Shown: positions 30,626-41,944, counted from the first letter of the stretch. The stretch is DNA of 64,000 nt from an uncultured Blautia sp. (GCA_900542045.1 UQMI01000010.1:5251-69250), one strand, 5' to 3'. Numbers and translations are program-made. The notes: generated by a model from the letters alone, not told the origin.

Positions 30626-32863
30626 TTACAGGATTCCGCTGTGTTCCAGTTCCTCCATCTCACGGATCCGCACATCCAGCGTGCTGTACCGTCTCTGTTC
30701 TCTCTCATTTTGGATCATCTGGCAGACGGTCTCCTCGCTTCCCACCACCGTCACACATTTTCTGGCTCTGGTCACTGCTGTATACAGAAGATTCCGGTTC
30801 ATCAGCATTCGGGGCCCGCTCAGCAGCGGCAGGATCACCGCCGGGTATTCGCTTCCCTGGGATTTATGTATGGTGACTGCATAGGCCAGCTCCAGCTCAT
30901 CCAGCTGCTTATAGGAATACTCCACAAACCTCCCCTCCTCAAATTCCACCGTCATGGTCTCCGCAAAATCATTCATATCCCTGACAATCCCCGTATCGCC
31001 GTTGAATACGCCCACACCTTTTTCCACCGGGATTCCGTATTTTCCCCGGATTTCCCATTCGGTCTGGTAATTGTTTTTGATCTGCATGACCTTGTCACCC
31101 TGCCGGAACAATCCCTGTCCGTATTCTTTTTCCTTTTTTTGGGGAGAGGCCGGATTCAGATATTTCTGCAGAACCAGATTCAGCCGTTCTACCCCCAGAA
31201 GTCCTTTCCGCATGGGGGTCAGAACCTGGATCTCCCAGGGACTGGCTTTTACATATGGCGGCAATTTTTCCTGGATCAATGCAATGATAACCCGGATGAT
31301 CACATCTGCGTCCTGCCGTTTCAGAAAAAAGAAGTCCCGGCTTTTGTTGTCCAGGTTAATCTGTTCTCCCCGGTTGATCTTGTGAGCATTCACCACAATG
31401 TCACTCTGGGACGCCTGCCGGAAAATCTTATTCAGTTCCACCACCGGAAACGCCTGGGACGCGATCATATCCCGCAGCACATTGCCCGGTCCCACACTGG
31501 GCAGCTGATCCACATCTCCCACCAGGACCAGACGGGTTCCCACGGTAATGGCCGACAGCAGAGAATGCATCAGATGGATATCCACCATAGACATTTCATC
31601 AATAATGATCAGGTCCGCCTCCAGAGGGTTCTGCTCATTTCTTTCAAAATGAGCATTCTGAGAACTGTCTTCCGGCATTCCCGTCAGCTCCAGCAGACGG
31701 TGAATGGTCTGGGCCTCGTAACCAGTGGCCTCTGTCATCCGCTTTGCAGCTCTTCCTGTGGGAGCCGCCAGCCGGATCTCCATTTCCTCTCCTTCAAAAT
31801 AACGGAGAATCGCGTTGATGGTGGTGGTCTTACCGGTTCCCGGCCCTCCGGTCAGGATCAGGAGCCCTCTTCTGGCCGCTTCCCGGACAGCAAGGCGCTG
31901 CCGTTCATCCAGTACGGTCCCCGTGCTTTTCTCCACTGCTTCCAGGCGCCGTTCCAGCCGCTTCTGGCCTTCTTCATGAAAAATGTTCAGATCTTTCAGC
32001 ATCCGTGCCGTATTCAGTTCCAGATAATAATTCTGGCTGCTGTAGACCAGCTTCCGTTCCTGCAATTCTTTGAGCACGATCTTTCGCTCAATGGCCAGAT
32101 CCATCAGATATTTCTCCATATCCTGCGTTTCAACCCCCAGCAGCGCCTGAGCTCTTTCCAGCAGAACCGTCTGGGGCAGACAGGTATGCCCTTCTCCCGT
32201 TGCCTGGAGCAGCACATAGAGCAGGCCGCTCCGGATCCGGTATTCCGAATCCGTATGAATCCCCGCTTTTGCCGCGATCTCATCTGCGATCTTAAAGCCC
32301 ACTCCCGCAATATCTTCTGCCATGCGATAGGGATTCTCCTGGATCACATGATAAATTTCCTGTCCGTATTTCTGATAGATCTTTGCACCCAGTGTCAGAG
32401 AGATTCCGTACTTTTGCAGAAACATCATGGCTTTCCGCATATCAGCCTTCTCTTCCACCTGCTGGGCGATCTCCCGTGCCATCCGCTCGCTGATTCCCCT
32501 GATCTCCGCCAGCCGTTCCGGCTCCTCTTCCAGGATCTGAAACGTATTTTCTCCAAACCGGCGCACGATCCGGGCCGCCAACGCCGTTCCGATTCCTTTG
32601 ATCGCGCCGGAACCCAGATACCGTTCCATGGCCATGGCATCTTCCGGGATCTTCGTTTCAAAAGCCGAGATCTGGAACTGTTTTCCATAGACCGGGTGTT
32701 CCGTAAACTCTCCCTGTGCTTCGATCAGTTCCCCCTGTCCAATGTACTGAAACGTTCCCACACAGGTGATCTCTTCTTTTTTCTGCACCAGAGTCAGCAC
32801 TGTATAGCCGTTATCCTCATTTCGGAATATAATATGATCCACATAACCGGTTATAGTTTCCAT
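30626..32863 (-). CDS. recD2: RecD2-type ATP-dependent DNA helicase
   Basis: About 745 residues. An N-terminal OB-like region, helix-hairpin-helix repeats (about 85-200), and a superfamily 1B helicase core follow, with Walker A LTGGPGTGKTTTINAI, DEMSMVD, GDVDQLPSVGPG and the final AVTIHKSQGSEYPAV. RecD2 acts in DNA repair without RecBC. The start METITGYVDHI has GGAGG closely upstream; the longer in-frame extension is unsupported. It lies downstream of the mreB-type gene and upstream of comFC on the same strand. Confidence 0.93.
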   Translation of the reverse strand: METITGYVDHIIFRNEDNGYTVLTLVQKKEEITCVGTFQYIGQGELIEAQGEFTEHPVYGKQFQISAFETKIPEDAMAMERYLGSGAIKGIGTALAARIVRRFGENTFQILEEEPERLAEIRGISERMAREIAQQVEEKADMRKAMMFLQKYGISLTLGAKIYQKYGQEIYHVIQENPYRMAEDIAGVGFKIADEIAAKAGIHTDSEYRIRSGLLYVLLQATGEGHTCLPQTVLLERAQALLGVETQDMEKYLMDLAIERKIVLKELQERKLVYSSQNYYLELNTARMLKDLNIFHEEGQKRLERRLEAVEKSTGTVLDERQRLAVREAARRGLLILTGGPGTGKTTTINAILRYFEGEEMEIRLAAPTGRAAKRMTEATGYEAQTIHRLLELTGMPEDSSQNAHFERNEQNPLEADLIIIDEMSMVDIHLMHSLLSAITVGTRLVLVGDVDQLPSVGPGNVLRDMIASQAFPVVELNKIFRQASQSDIVVNAHKINRGEQINLDNKSRDFFFLKRQDADVIIRVIIALIQEKLPPYVKASPWEIQVLTPMRKGLLGVERLNLVLQKYLNPASPQKKEKEYGQGLFRQGDKVMQIKNNYQTEWEIRGKYGIPVEKGVGVFNGDTGIVRDMNDFAETMTVEFEEGRFVEYSYKQLDELELAYAVTIHKSQGSEYPAVILPLLSGPRMLMNRNLLYTAVTRARKCVTVVGSEETVCQMIQNEREQRRYSTLDVRIREMEELEHSGIL

Positions 32864-33030
32864 TGTATCCTCCATTACTCCTGAGTCCTGTCCTTCGGCA
32901 GAATCAGGAAATCTTTCCACACAAAAGGACTATGCCGGACAGACGATCCCTGCCTCCTCATAGCCCCTCTCACTGTAAAACGCACCAGACGCTTCTGCTA
33001 AAGCGCGCACTGTCCCGCCGGTTTCTGTTT

Positions 33031-34017
33031 TTATGCCATCTTCGATGCGATCTCTGCATAGCTGCCTGTGCCTATGGCCACAGCCATCATGGGATCCTGT
33101 GCCAATATGGTATTGATACCGGTCTTCTCTTCGATCAGTTTGTCCATTCCATCCAGCAGCGCGCCGCCTCCGGTCAGCACGATCCCGCGGTCTGCCACAT
33201 CCGCCGCCAGTTCCGGCGGTGTTTTTTCCAGAACACTGTGCACCGTCTCCACGATCTGCGCTGTACATTCTTTCAGAGCCCCACGGATTTCTTCTGAAGT
33301 CAGTCGGGCAACTTTGGGAAGTCCGGTGATCACATTACGGCCCTTTACCTCCATTGTGGTAATATCCGGCTTCTCATAGGCCATACCAATCTGTATCTTG
33401 ATGGATTCCGCTGTCATCTCTCCAATAAACAGATTGTGCTGCTTGCGCACATAGCGCATGATGGCCTGATCGAAATTATCACCGGCCACCTTCACCGAAG
33501 CGGATACCACCGTATCTCCCAGAGACAGTACCGCAACATCCGTAGTTCCGCCTCCGATATCCACCACCATATTTCCACAGGGCCGCAGGATATCAATCCC
33601 CGCGCCAATGGCTGCGGCCACCGGTTCTTCAATGAGATAGACTTCCCTGGCTCCCGCCTGGTAAGTGGCTTCCTCCACTGCCTTCCGTTCTACGTCAGTC
33701 ACTCCGCTTGGCACGCAGATGCTGATCCTGGGCTTCCGGAAGGCTCTTCTCCCGATCGCCTTGGATATAAAGTATTTCAGCATCTTTTCGGTGATCATAT
33801 AATCGGTGATCACTCCCTGTCTCAACGGCCGGATCGCCTCGATATTCCCCGGCGTCCGCCCGATCATCTGCCGCGCTTCCTCTCCAATGGCCCGGATCTT
33901 CTGTGTGTCTTTATCGTAAGCTACCACAGAGGGTTCCTTCAAAACGATTCCCTTACCTGTGGCATACACCAGTATACTGGATGTTCCAAGATCTATTCCA
34001 ATATCGCTTGCTGCCAT
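33031..34017 (-). CDS. mreB: MreB/Mbl rod-shape protein
   Basis: A 328-residue actin-fold protein. DIGIDLGTSSILVYATGKG is phosphate motif 1, and VVDIGGGTTDVAVLSLG and LTGGGALLDGMDKLI are motif 2 and the adenosine motif. It forms membrane-bound filaments that guide peptidoglycan synthesis. No mreC or mreD follows, so Mbl is a better analogue than the first gene of an mreBCD operon. A GGGG box lies about 14 bases before the ATG, a loose spacing. A 167-base gap separates it from recD2. Confidence 0.92.
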   Translation of the reverse strand: MAASDIGIDLGTSSILVYATGKGIVLKEPSVVAYDKDTQKIRAIGEEARQMIGRTPGNIEAIRPLRQGVITDYMITEKMLKYFISKAIGRRAFRKPRISICVPSGVTDVERKAVEEATYQAGAREVYLIEEPVAAAIGAGIDILRPCGNMVVDIGGGTTDVAVLSLGDTVVSASVKVAGDNFDQAIMRYVRKQHNLFIGEMTAESIKIQIGMAYEKPDITTMEVKGRNVITGLPKVARLTSEEIRGALKECTAQIVETVHSVLEKTPPELAADVADRGIVLTGGGALLDGMDKLIEEKTGINTILAQDPMMAVAIGTGSYAEIASKMA

Positions 34018-34145
34018 AGCCTGTACATTCCCCTTTCTATACTTCTATGCGGATCACTTTTCTATGGGTCAGCGTTTTCCCTGGTAACATTATATACAAA
34101 TCCCCCGCCGAGAGCAAGGGACACCAGGGAAATCTCCCCTGTCCG

Positions 34146-36989
34146 TTATGCATTCAGATATCTGCGGATGTACTGGCCGGTATAGGAATCAGGATTCTTC
34201 GCCACTTCCTCCGGTGTTCCCCGTGCAATGACCGTACCTCCCTTATCCCCGCCTTCCGGCCCGATATCGATAATATAATCTGCCGTCTTGATCACATCCA
34301 GATTATGCTCAATGACCACCACCGTATTGCCGCCTTCTGCCAGCCGGTGCAGGATATCGATCAGCTTATGCACATCCGCAAAATGCAGCCCGGTCGTTGG
34401 CTCGTCCAGAATATAAATGGTCCTGCCGGTGCTCCGCTTGGACAGTTCTGTAGCCAGTTTGATCCGCTGAGCCTCTCCGCCGGACAGCTCTGTAGACGGC
34501 TGTCCCAGGCGGATATAAGACAGCCCCACGTCATACAGCGTCTGTATCTTTCTCTGGATAGAGGGAATGTGCGCAAAAAACTCCAGCGCCTCCTCCACCG
34601 TCATATTCAGCACATCGTAGATACTTTTGTCTTTATATTTTACCTCCAGAGTCTCCCGATTATAACGTTTTCCCTTACATACTTCACAGGGAACATAGAC
34701 ATCCGGCAGAAAATGCATTTCGATCTTGATAATGCCGTCTCCGCTGCAGGCCTCGCAGCGGCCTCCTTTCACATTAAAGCTGAAACGGCCTTTTTTGTAT
34801 CCTCTGGCTTTGGCATCTGCAGTCGCCGCAAACAGATCCCGGATCTGATCAAACACACCGGTATAGGTAGCCGGATTGGACCGGGGCGTCCGTCCAATGG
34901 GAGACTGATCGATATTGATGACTTTATCCAGCGCTTCCATGCCGTCAATTCCGTCGTGATCTCCGGGAATACATCTGGCCCGGTTCAGATTCCTGGCCAG
35001 TGACTTATAGAGGATCTCGTTGACCAGAGAGCTCTTCCCGGAGCCGGATACGCCCGTCACACATGTCATAACACCCAGCGGAAATTCCACATTAATATTC
35101 TTCAGATTATTCTGTCTGGCACCTCGTACTGTCAGCCAGCCCGCAGGCTCTTTCCGGATCTCCGGCACCGGTATCTTCAACCGGCCGCTCAAATATGCTC
35201 CGGTAATAGAGTCCGGATTGCGCATCAGGTCCTCCGCCGTTCCCACAGCCACCAGTTCTCCGCCATGTTCACCGGCTCCCGGCCCAATGTCCACGATGCA
35301 ATCCGCTGCCCGCATGGTGTCCTCATCGTGTTCCACAACGATCAATGTATTCCCCAGGTCACGAAGATGGGTCAGCGTATGCAGCAGTTTGTCATTATCC
35401 CGCTGATGGAGTCCAATGCTGGGTTCATCCAGAATATAGGCAACGCCCACCAGACCGGATCCGATCTGGGTAGCCAGGCGGATCCGCTGCGCTTCTCCGC
35501 CGGACAGAGTACCTGTGGCTCTGGACAGGGTCAGATATTCCAACCCCACATCCGCCAGAAATCCCACCCGGGCACGGATCTCCTTCAATACCTGATGTCC
35601 GATCATTTCCTGTGTCTCCGTAAGCTTCATTTCTCCCAGAAACTTCTTCAGCGAATCAATAGACATGGAAGTCAGCTCATAAATATTTTTATCACAGACC
35701 GTCACCGCCAGCGATTCCTTCTTCAGTCTCTGGCCATGGCAGACCGGACAGGGAGTGATCCGCATAAAGCTTTCGTATTCCTGTTTCATGATGTCGGAAC
35801 CGGTTTCCTTATAACGCCGTTCCACATTCTTGATCAGGCCTTCAAAAGCCACATCGTAAACACCTACACCCCTCTGTCCTTTGTAACGCACCTTTACCGA
35901 CCGTCCCTGGGTGCCATAGATCAGCATATCCTGGATTTCCTGCGGATACTCCGCGAAAGGCGTGTCCAGGCTGAACTGGTATTCTTCTGCCAGCGCATCC
36001 AGAATGGCCCTGGTAAAACTGTTCTTGTCGGTACAGGACTGCCATCCGGTCACCACAATGGCTCCCTGGGCAATACTCAGCTTCCGGTCCGGTATCATCA
36101 GCTCCGGATCAAATTCCATCCGGTATCCCAGTCCCAGACACTCCGGGCATGCTCCAAAAGGATTGTTAAAGGAAAAGCTGCGGGGCTCGATCTCGTCCAC
36201 ACTGATCCCACAGTCCGGACAGGAGAAGCTCTGACTGAAATTCATATAGGTACCGTCCAGCTTATCCACCACGGCCAGCCCGTCTGTAAGCCCCAGCACT
36301 GTTTCCAGAGAATCCGTGAGACGCTTCTCAATCCCCGGTTTGATCACCAGCCTGTCCACCACAATGGCTATGGTGTGCTTGATGTTCTTGTCCAGGCTGA
36401 TCTCCTCGGAAAGCTCGTAGAGATTCCCGTCAATGATCACCCGGACATAACCGCTCCTGCGGGCCTGTTCCAGCAGCTTGGCATGGGTTCCCTTCCGCCC
36501 CCGCACCACCGGAGCCAGCAACTGTATCCTGGACCGCTCCGGCAGCTGCATCACCTGATCCACCATCTGATCCACAGTCTGCTTCCGGATCTCCCGGCCG
36601 CATTTCGGACAGTGCGGAATTCCGATCCTGGCATAAAGCAGGCGGAAATAATCATAAATCTCCGTCACTGTCCCCACAGTGGAACGGGGATTCCGGTTCG
36701 TAGACTTCTGATCAATGGAAATGGCAGGAGAAAGTCCTTCGATACTCTCCACATCCGGTTTCTCCATCTGACCCAGAAACTGTCTTGCATAAGATGACAA
36801 TGACTCCATATAGCGCCGCTGTCCTTCTGCATAAATCGTATCGAAAGCCAGAGACGACTTGCCGGAACCGGAAAGCCCGGTCAGCACCACAAATTCGTTT
36901 CTGGGAATATCCACGTCCAGATGCTTCAGATTGTTGACATTGGCACCGCGTATTTTAATAAACTGTTTTTCTTTTTTGTTAGCTGCCAT
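34146..36989 (-). CDS. uvrA: UvrA excinuclease ABC subunit A
   Basis: A 947-residue ATPase of nucleotide excision repair. Both Walker A motifs are seen ([14 protein letters not shown] near residue 32; [14 protein letters not shown] near 640), with zinc-binding CPKCGREI and [16 protein letters not shown], and two ABC signatures ([30 protein letters not shown]). The ATG at 36989 is preceded by GAGGAG; a longer in-frame extension lacks an RBS. A perfect Gram-positive LexA box overlaps its promoter. uvrB is not in the window. Confidence 0.97.
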   Translation of the reverse strand: MAANKKEKQFIKIRGANVNNLKHLDVDIPRNEFVVLTGLSGSGKSSLAFDTIYAEGQRRYMESLSSYARQFLGQMEKPDVESIEGLSPAISIDQKSTNRNPRSTVGTVTEIYDYFRLLYARIGIPHCPKCGREIRKQTVDQMVDQVMQLPERSRIQLLAPVVRGRKGTHAKLLEQARRSGYVRVIIDGNLYELSEEISLDKNIKHTIAIVVDRLVIKPGIEKRLTDSLETVLGLTDGLAVVDKLDGTYMNFSQSFSCPDCGISVDEIEPRSFSFNNPFGACPECLGLGYRMEFDPELMIPDRKLSIAQGAIVVTGWQSCTDKNSFTRAILDALAEEYQFSLDTPFAEYPQEIQDMLIYGTQGRSVKVRYKGQRGVGVYDVAFEGLIKNVERRYKETGSDIMKQEYESFMRITPCPVCHGQRLKKESLAVTVCDKNIYELTSMSIDSLKKFLGEMKLTETQEMIGHQVLKEIRARVGFLADVGLEYLTLSRATGTLSGGEAQRIRLATQIGSGLVGVAYILDEPSIGLHQRDNDKLLHTLTHLRDLGNTLIVVEHDEDTMRAADCIVDIGPGAGEHGGELVAVGTAEDLMRNPDSITGAYLSGRLKIPVPEIRKEPAGWLTVRGARQNNLKNINVEFPLGVMTCVTGVSGSGKSSLVNEILYKSLARNLNRARCIPGDHDGIDGMEALDKVINIDQSPIGRTPRSNPATYTGVFDQIRDLFAATADAKARGYKKGRFSFNVKGGRCEACSGDGIIKIEMHFLPDVYVPCEVCKGKRYNRETLEVKYKDKSIYDVLNMTVEEALEFFAHIPSIQRKIQTLYDVGLSYIRLGQPSTELSGGEAQRIKLATELSKRSTGRTIYILDEPTTGLHFADVHKLIDILHRLAEGGNTVVVIEHNLDVIKTADYIIDIGPEGGDKGGTVIARGTPEEVAKNPDSYTGQYIRRYLNA

Positions 36990-37127
36990 GTTATTCTCCT
37001 CTAATATAAGTAGTGTTTCCCATTCTGAAAAAACATATCTCTTTTGCAGATGTATTTTGAAAAATTGCAGAAACAGAAAATCCGGAACCATTCATCCTTT
37101 ATCTTCCGTTCCCGATATTATCCGAAC

Positions 37128-37156
37128 ATTATACTATAAGGCATCTGCTTTTGCAA
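37128..37156 (-). promoter_or_regulatory. uvrA promoter
   Basis: Minus strand TTGCAA (37156-37151), 17-base spacer, TATAAT (37133-37128), about 140 bases before the start. Confidence 0.75.
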
Positions 37157-37167
37157 ACATTTGTTCG
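37154..37167 (-). promoter_or_regulatory. LexA (SOS) box of uvrA
   Basis: CGAACAAATGTTTG on the minus strand, which fits the Gram-positive consensus CGAACRNRYGTTYG at every position. It overlaps the -35 element by three bases, as expected for repression by LexA. lexA itself is not in the window. Confidence 0.85.
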
Positions 37168-37290
37168 GTATTTTTTCTGAAAATGGCGGCATCTGATCCA
37201 CTTCTTTCTCATTTTCCGGCAAGGCCCAGGGCCGGTCATCCGCTGCCGTGCAGACACAGACGGATTCTGACCTTTTGACCCAGACATCCT

Positions 37291-38421
37291 TTAAAGGAGA
37301 AAATCCGCCAGAATCGGATTGCTCACAAAAATCCCCTGTTTTGTCAGGAAGATCCGGCCGTCTCTGCACTCCAGCATCTGCATTCGCTGATATTTTTCCA
37401 GGATATCACCGTAAATTTCATGGATATCACAGGAAAACAGTCTCCTGAATTCTTCTTCCGAAACACCTTCGGTCATGCGCAGTCCCAGAAACATAAATTC
37501 TTCCATCTGTTCCTGTTTGGACAGCCTCTGTATCTCCTGCCGCAGCTTTGCCGGCTCTCCTTTGCTCTTCAGGTACCCTTCCATGTCAGGCCGGTTGGAA
37601 AACCGTACATTTTCCAGAAGAGAAGCAGCTCCCAGGCCAAATCCCAGATAGTTTTCCCGCTTCCAATAACCGATATTATGGCGGCACTCCCGGCCGTCAC
37701 TGGCATAGTTGGAGATCTCATAGCAGGAATACCCATATTCTGCCAGTACCTTCTCTGTATCCTCATACATCTGCCGTTCCAGTTCTTCCCCCGGCAGCTG
37801 CAGGTCCATTTCCGCAAAAGGAGTTCCCTCTTCCACAATGAGACTGTAGGCAGAAATATGTTCCGGCCCCAGTTCTCCTATGGTCCGCAGACTTGTCTCC
37901 CAGTCCTGGGGCGTCTGGCCCGGCAGCCCCGACATCAGATCCACATTGATATTTTCAAATCCAGCTTCTCTGGCCTCCCGGAAGCTTTTCTGAAATTCCC
38001 GGAATGTATGGATCCTGCCCAGCAGCTGCAGTTCCCGGTTCAGCACCGACTGACAGCCAATGCTCAGCCGGTTCACCCCTGCCTTTTTCCAGCCCTGCAG
38101 CTTCTGGCCGGTAAAGGTTCCGGGATTCCCTTCCATGGTAATCTCCACGTCTTCCTCCAGACTGTACCCGGCCGCTATGCAATCCATCAGCGTCCCGATT
38201 TCTCTGCCGGACAGCAGAGACGGTGTCCCTCCGCCAAAATACACGGTGGTAACTCTGTAATCCTGGACTTCCGATGCCGCCTGCCGGATTTCCTGCTGGA
38301 GAGTTTTCAGATATCTGCTCCGGATCTCCTCCCCATAATTTCCTGACAGAAAATCGCAGTAACTGCATTTACGGACACAAAAAGGCAGATGTATATAAAG
38401 CTCCAGTTTTCCACTGCTCAT
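37291..38421 (-). CDS. hemW: HemW-type radical SAM protein
   Basis: A 376-residue radical SAM enzyme with LYIHLPFCVRKCSYCDF (CxxxCxxC cluster motif), YFGGGTPSLL, and the NVDLMSGLPGQT stretch of the HemN/HemW family. The length and the lack of HemN-specific N-terminal residues favour HemW, a heme chaperone, over a true coproporphyrinogen dehydrogenase. The ATG at 38421 has GGGAGG nine bases upstream. In many Clostridia it directly follows lepA; here a two-gene plus-strand insert separates them. Confidence 0.9.
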   Translation of the reverse strand: MSSGKLELYIHLPFCVRKCSYCDFLSGNYGEEIRSRYLKTLQQEIRQAASEVQDYRVTTVYFGGGTPSLLSGREIGTLMDCIAAGYSLEEDVEITMEGNPGTFTGQKLQGWKKAGVNRLSIGCQSVLNRELQLLGRIHTFREFQKSFREAREAGFENINVDLMSGLPGQTPQDWETSLRTIGELGPEHISAYSLIVEEGTPFAEMDLQLPGEELERQMYEDTEKVLAEYGYSCYEISNYASDGRECRHNIGYWKRENYLGFGLGAASLLENVRFSNRPDMEGYLKSKGEPAKLRQEIQRLSKQEQMEEFMFLGLRMTEGVSEEEFRRLFSCDIHEIYGDILEKYQRMQMLECRDGRIFLTKQGIFVSNPILADFLL

Positions 38422-38498
38422 AAGCGTGTTCCTCCCTGTCCCGCCTCCGGGATATTCTTTCGAAAATTTATCATAGCACACTCCCTCTGAAAAATCTA

Positions 38499-38550
38499 TT
38501 GACATTTCACCTTCCAGATTATATTATAATGATATCAAATTAATATCATT
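38499..38550 (+). promoter_or_regulatory. promoter and 23-bp inverted repeat upstream of the SPFH gene
   Basis: TTGACA (38499-38504), 17 bases, TATTAT (38522-38527). Directly over the transcript start lies an inverted repeat AATGATAT-7-ATATCATT (38528-38550), an operator-like site that a dimeric repressor could use. The ribbon-helix-helix protein encoded as the second gene is a candidate. Confidence 0.65.
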
Positions 38551-38578
38551 TTCATTCCAAAATGAGGAGGATGGGGTT

Positions 38579-39598
38579 ATGGAAACAAAACAAATGATTA
38601 CGGAAGAAAAGATTCTGAATGCCCGTTCTGGTATGACATACCTGCTTCTGGGCCTGTTCATGCTGATTTTCTGCTGGGCTCCCTGTGTGGCAGGGGCGCT
38701 GTATTTTGAATCGCAGGAATCTGCCTTGTCTGCAGCCCTGCTGACTGTGGGGATCATCCTCTGTATTTTTCTGGCAGTGGGAGGGACCATCCTCCTGTGC
38801 GGCCTGAAGGTAATCCACCCCAACGAAGCGCTGGTCCTCACTCTGTTCGGCAATTACTACGGCACCCTGTATCAGCCAGGCTTTTACTGGGTCAATCCAT
38901 TCTGTACTGCCATCAATCCCACCGCGGAACAGCGGAATCTCAGGGCTGCCAAGACTGCGTCCACCGGGGACACGGAAATTTCCGTCAGTACCGGCAGCAC
39001 CAGCATCCGCAAAAAAGTTTCCCTGCGTACGCTGACCCTGGACAACAAGCGCCAGAAGGTCAACGATGAACTGGGCAATCCGGTGGAGATCGGTACAGTG
39101 GTCATCTGGCGGGTCGCTAATGCCACCAAGGCGGTCCTGAACGTGGAAAACTACGTGGAATACCTCTCCATCCAGTGTGATGCCATTACCAGGAATGCCG
39201 CCCGTCATTACCCCTATGACACCAACGACGGCATGGATGAGAAAACTCTGCGGGGCAGCAGCCAGGAGATCGCCGATATCATGCAGGAAGAACTGCAGCA
39301 GAAAGTGGCAGACGCCGGCATCGAGATCCTGGATGTCCGCATCACTCATCTGGCCTATGCACCGGAGATTGCATCCGCCATGCTCCAGAGGCAGCAGGCG
39401 GCGGCCATCATCGATGCCCGCCAGAAGATCGTGGAAGGTGCTGTGAGCATGGTGGAAATGGCCCTGAACCAGCTTTCCGAGAATCAGATCGTGGAGCTGG
39501 ACGAAGAGCGAAAGGCCGCCATGGTCAGCAATCTGCTGGTGGTCCTGTGCGGAAACAAGGACGCGCAGCCCATCGTCAACAGCGGCTCCCTTTATTAA
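38579..39598 (+). CDS. SPFH (band 7/stomatin-like) membrane protein
   Basis: A 339-residue protein with two N-terminal membrane helices (about 18-45 and 53-75) and an SPFH domain (about 80-260; [30 protein letters not shown]). An alpha-helical tail follows (about 260-320; [21 protein letters not shown]). SPFH proteins scaffold membrane microdomains. A GAGGAGG box precedes the ATG. It is followed 50 bases later by a small ribbon-helix-helix gene, a pairing often seen for this family. The two genes are inserted between lepA and hemW in opposite orientation. Confidence 0.9.
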   Translation: METKQMITEEKILNARSGMTYLLLGLFMLIFCWAPCVAGALYFESQESALSAALLTVGIILCIFLAVGGTILLCGLKVIHPNEALVLTLFGNYYGTLYQPGFYWVNPFCTAINPTAEQRNLRAAKTASTGDTEISVSTGSTSIRKKVSLRTLTLDNKRQKVNDELGNPVEIGTVVIWRVANATKAVLNVENYVEYLSIQCDAITRNAARHYPYDTNDGMDEKTLRGSSQEIADIMQEELQQKVADAGIEILDVRITHLAYAPEIASAMLQRQQAAAIIDARQKIVEGAVSMVEMALNQLSENQIVELDEERKAAMVSNLLVVLCGNKDAQPIVNSGSLY

Positions 39599-39648
39599 AT
39601 TTCAGAGCAGCTGCCAATGAAACCATCGTCTGAAAAAGGAGGGTAGCA

Positions 39649-39837
39649 ATGGCTGATCCCCAGAAAGAAAAAGCGAAAAAGCAGATTCCATTGCGACTGT
39701 CTGCTACCCTTTATCATGAGATCGCCCAGTGGGCGGAAGACGATTTCCGTTCTGTTAACGGGCAGATCGAATATCTGCTGACGGAATGTGTCCGTCAGCG
39801 AAAAAAGGGCAAAAAGAACCGGGACGACTCTCTCTAA
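39649..39837 (+). CDS. small Arc-type ribbon-helix-helix protein
   Basis: A 62-residue basic protein. KKQIPLRLSATLYHEIAQWAEDD gives the beta-strand and first helix and VNGQIEYLLTECVRQRKKGKK the second, as in Arc/MetJ repressors. An AAGGAGGG box precedes the ATG. Most likely it is a DNA-binding dimer; it may act on the inverted repeat at 38528-38550 and so control its own operon. A strong terminator follows, with its 5' arm inside the coding region. Confidence 0.8.
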   Translation: MADPQKEKAKKQIPLRLSATLYHEIAQWAEDDFRSVNGQIEYLLTECVRQRKKGKKNRDDSL

Positions 39838-39856
39838 GAGCCATCCCGGTTCCTTT
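39816..39856 (+). terminator. terminator of the SPFH/RHH operon
   Basis: Arms GAACCGGGA (39816-39824) and TCCCGGTTC (39844-39852) followed by CTTTT. Confidence 0.8.
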
Positions 39857-39924
39857 TGCAGTTCTTTTCTCATCAGACTGTCTTCTGTCCGGTCTTCTCA
39901 CTTCGGATCACACTGCACCGATCA

Positions 39925-41739
39925 TTATTTATCATCCAGTTTCAGTACACTCATAAAGGCTTTCTGCGGGATCTCCACATTTCCAATCTGGCGCATCCGC
40001 TTCTTGCCTTCCTTCTGTTTCTCCAGCAGCTTCTTCTTACGGGTAATATCTCCGCCATAACACTTGGCCAGCACATCCTTGCGCATGGCCTTCACTGTCT
40101 CCCGGGCTATGATCTTGCTGCCCACAGCTGCCTGGATCGGAATTTCGAAAAGCTGTCTGGGGATCTCTTCTTTCAGCTTCTCGCACATCTTCCGGCCGCG
40201 CTCATAGGCCGTATCCGCATGGACAATAAAGGAAAGGGCATCCACTTCTTCCCGGTTCACCAGGATATCCAGCTTCACCAGGTCGCTTCTCTCGTATCCG
40301 CACAGATCATAGTCCAGAGAAGCATAACCTCTGGAACGGGATTTCAGCGCATCAAAGAAATCATAGATGATCTCATTCAGCGGCAGCTTATAGCGCAGCA
40401 CCGCACGGGTTTCTTCCATATATTCCATGCCCTCGTACTGACCCCGCCGTTCCTGGCACAGTTCCATAATGGAACCGATAAATTCGGTAGTCACCATGAT
40501 CTCCGCCTTCACCATGGGTTCTTCCATATAATCGATCTCCGACGGATCCGGCAGATTGGAGGGATTGGTCAGTTCCACCATCTCTCCGTTGGTCTTATAC
40601 ACTTTGTAGATTACGCCCGGCGCCGTAGTCACCAGATCCAGATTGTATTCCCGCTCCAGACGCTCCTGGATGATCTCCAGATGGAGCAGTCCAAGAAATC
40701 CGCACCGGAAACCAAATCCCAGTGCCACCGACGTCTCCGGTTCATAGAACAGCGATGCATCGTTGAGCTGCAGCTTCTCCAGGGCGTCCCGCAGATCCGG
40801 ATACTTTGCCCCGTCTGCCGGATACATACCGCAGTAAACCATGGGATTTACTTTCTTATAGCCCGGCAGAGCTTCTTCACATGGGTTGTCACGATTGGTA
40901 ATAGTATCACCCACCCGGGTGTCTCTTACATTCTTAATGCTGGCGGTGAGGTAACCCACCATCCCCGCGCTGAGTTCCTCACAGGGAATAAACTGGCCGG
41001 CGCCGAAATAGCCCACCTCTACCACTTCAAAGGAAGCTCCCGTTGCCATCATCTTCACCGGCGTTCCCTTGCGGACCACGCCGTCCATCACGCGGAAAAA
41101 TACGATCACTCCCTTATAGGAATCGTAGAGAGAGTCGAAGATCAGGGCCTTCAGCGGCGCGTCCGCGTCTCCTTCCGGAGCCGGTATCTTCTCTACGATC
41201 TGTTCCAGCACTTCCTCCACATTCAGTCCGGTTTTTGCCGAGATCCTGGGAGCATCCTGGGCTTCGATCCCGATCACGTCCTCAATCTCATTGATAACGC
41301 GCTCCGGTTCCGCACTGGGAAGATCGATCTTATTGATCACCGGCAGCACATCCAGGTCGTGATCCAGTGCCAGATATACATTGGCAAGGGTCTGGGCTTC
41401 AATGCCCTGGGCCGCGTCCACCACCAGAATGGCCCCATCGCAGGCCGCCAGACTTCTGGAGACCTCATAATTAAAATCCACATGTCCCGGTGTGTCAATC
41501 AGGTTAAAAATATATTCCTCGCCGTTCCTGGCTTTATATACGGTGCGGACCGCCTGGGATTTGATGGTAATACCCCGCTCCCGTTCCAGTTCCATGTTAT
41601 CCAGTACCTGAGACTGCATCTCGCGGTCCGTCAGCAGCCCTGTCATCTCAATGATCCGGTCTGCCAGCGTGGATTTTCCATGGTCAATATGAGCAATGAT
41701 ACAAAAATTTCTGATTTTGCTCTGGTCTGTACCCGCCAC
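39925..41739 (-). CDS. lepA: LepA (EF4) translation GTPase
   Basis: A 604-residue GTPase starting at GTG ([12 protein letters not shown]) with GGAGG eight bases upstream. It has the G1 motif [10 protein letters not shown]3 DTPGHVDF, G4 NKID, EF-G-like domains and the LepA-specific C-terminus ending in [18 protein letters not shown]. It assists ribosome translocation. It is usually followed by hemW; here the SPFH/RHH pair intervenes. Confidence 0.96.
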   Translation of the reverse strand: MAGTDQSKIRNFCIIAHIDHGKSTLADRIIEMTGLLTDREMQSQVLDNMELERERGITIKSQAVRTVYKARNGEEYIFNLIDTPGHVDFNYEVSRSLAACDGAILVVDAAQGIEAQTLANVYLALDHDLDVLPVINKIDLPSAEPERVINEIEDVIGIEAQDAPRISAKTGLNVEEVLEQIVEKIPAPEGDADAPLKALIFDSLYDSYKGVIVFFRVMDGVVRKGTPVKMMATGASFEVVEVGYFGAGQFIPCEELSAGMVGYLTASIKNVRDTRVGDTITNRDNPCEEALPGYKKVNPMVYCGMYPADGAKYPDLRDALEKLQLNDASLFYEPETSVALGFGFRCGFLGLLHLEIIQERLEREYNLDLVTTAPGVIYKVYKTNGEMVELTNPSNLPDPSEIDYMEEPMVKAEIMVTTEFIGSIMELCQERRGQYEGMEYMEETRAVLRYKLPLNEIIYDFFDALKSRSRGYASLDYDLCGYERSDLVKLDILVNREEVDALSFIVHADTAYERGRKMCEKLKEEIPRQLFEIPIQAAVGSKIIARETVKAMRKDVLAKCYGGDITRKKKLLEKQKEGKKRMRQIGNVEIPQKAFMSVLKLDDK

Positions 41740-41914
41740 AAGCAATTCCTCCTGTTCTGGTAAAATCATCTGTCAGCGGAACTCAGACCCGGAGCCTCTC
41801 TGCGCTGAATCGCCCTGTTCCCATTAACCGGAACAGCAAAGTATTTCCCCGCTCCTCATTCCCCGACAGCCGCTCCCGATTCCCGGACAGCCCTGTCTCT
41901 GACATTATCGCAGT

Positions 41915-41944
41915 ATTATAACACAGAACATACAGACATCACAA
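41915..41944 (-). promoter_or_regulatory. lepA promoter
   Basis: Minus strand TTGTGA (41944-41939), 18-base spacer, TATAAT (41920-41915), giving a leader of about 170 bases. Confidence 0.55.

Noticed and set aside
30230..32884. Very long open frame on the plus strand opposite recD2
   Set aside because: It mirrors recD2, whose motifs are all intact. Its translation is rich in His, Gln, Phe and Pro, has no domain and no RBS.
35265..36797. Long plus-strand open frame opposite uvrA
   Set aside because: uvrA covers it completely with conserved motifs; no domain or RBS in the antisense frame.
39856..41763. Long plus-strand open frame opposite lepA
   Set aside because: lepA is unambiguous; the antisense frame arises from codon bias and lacks an RBS.
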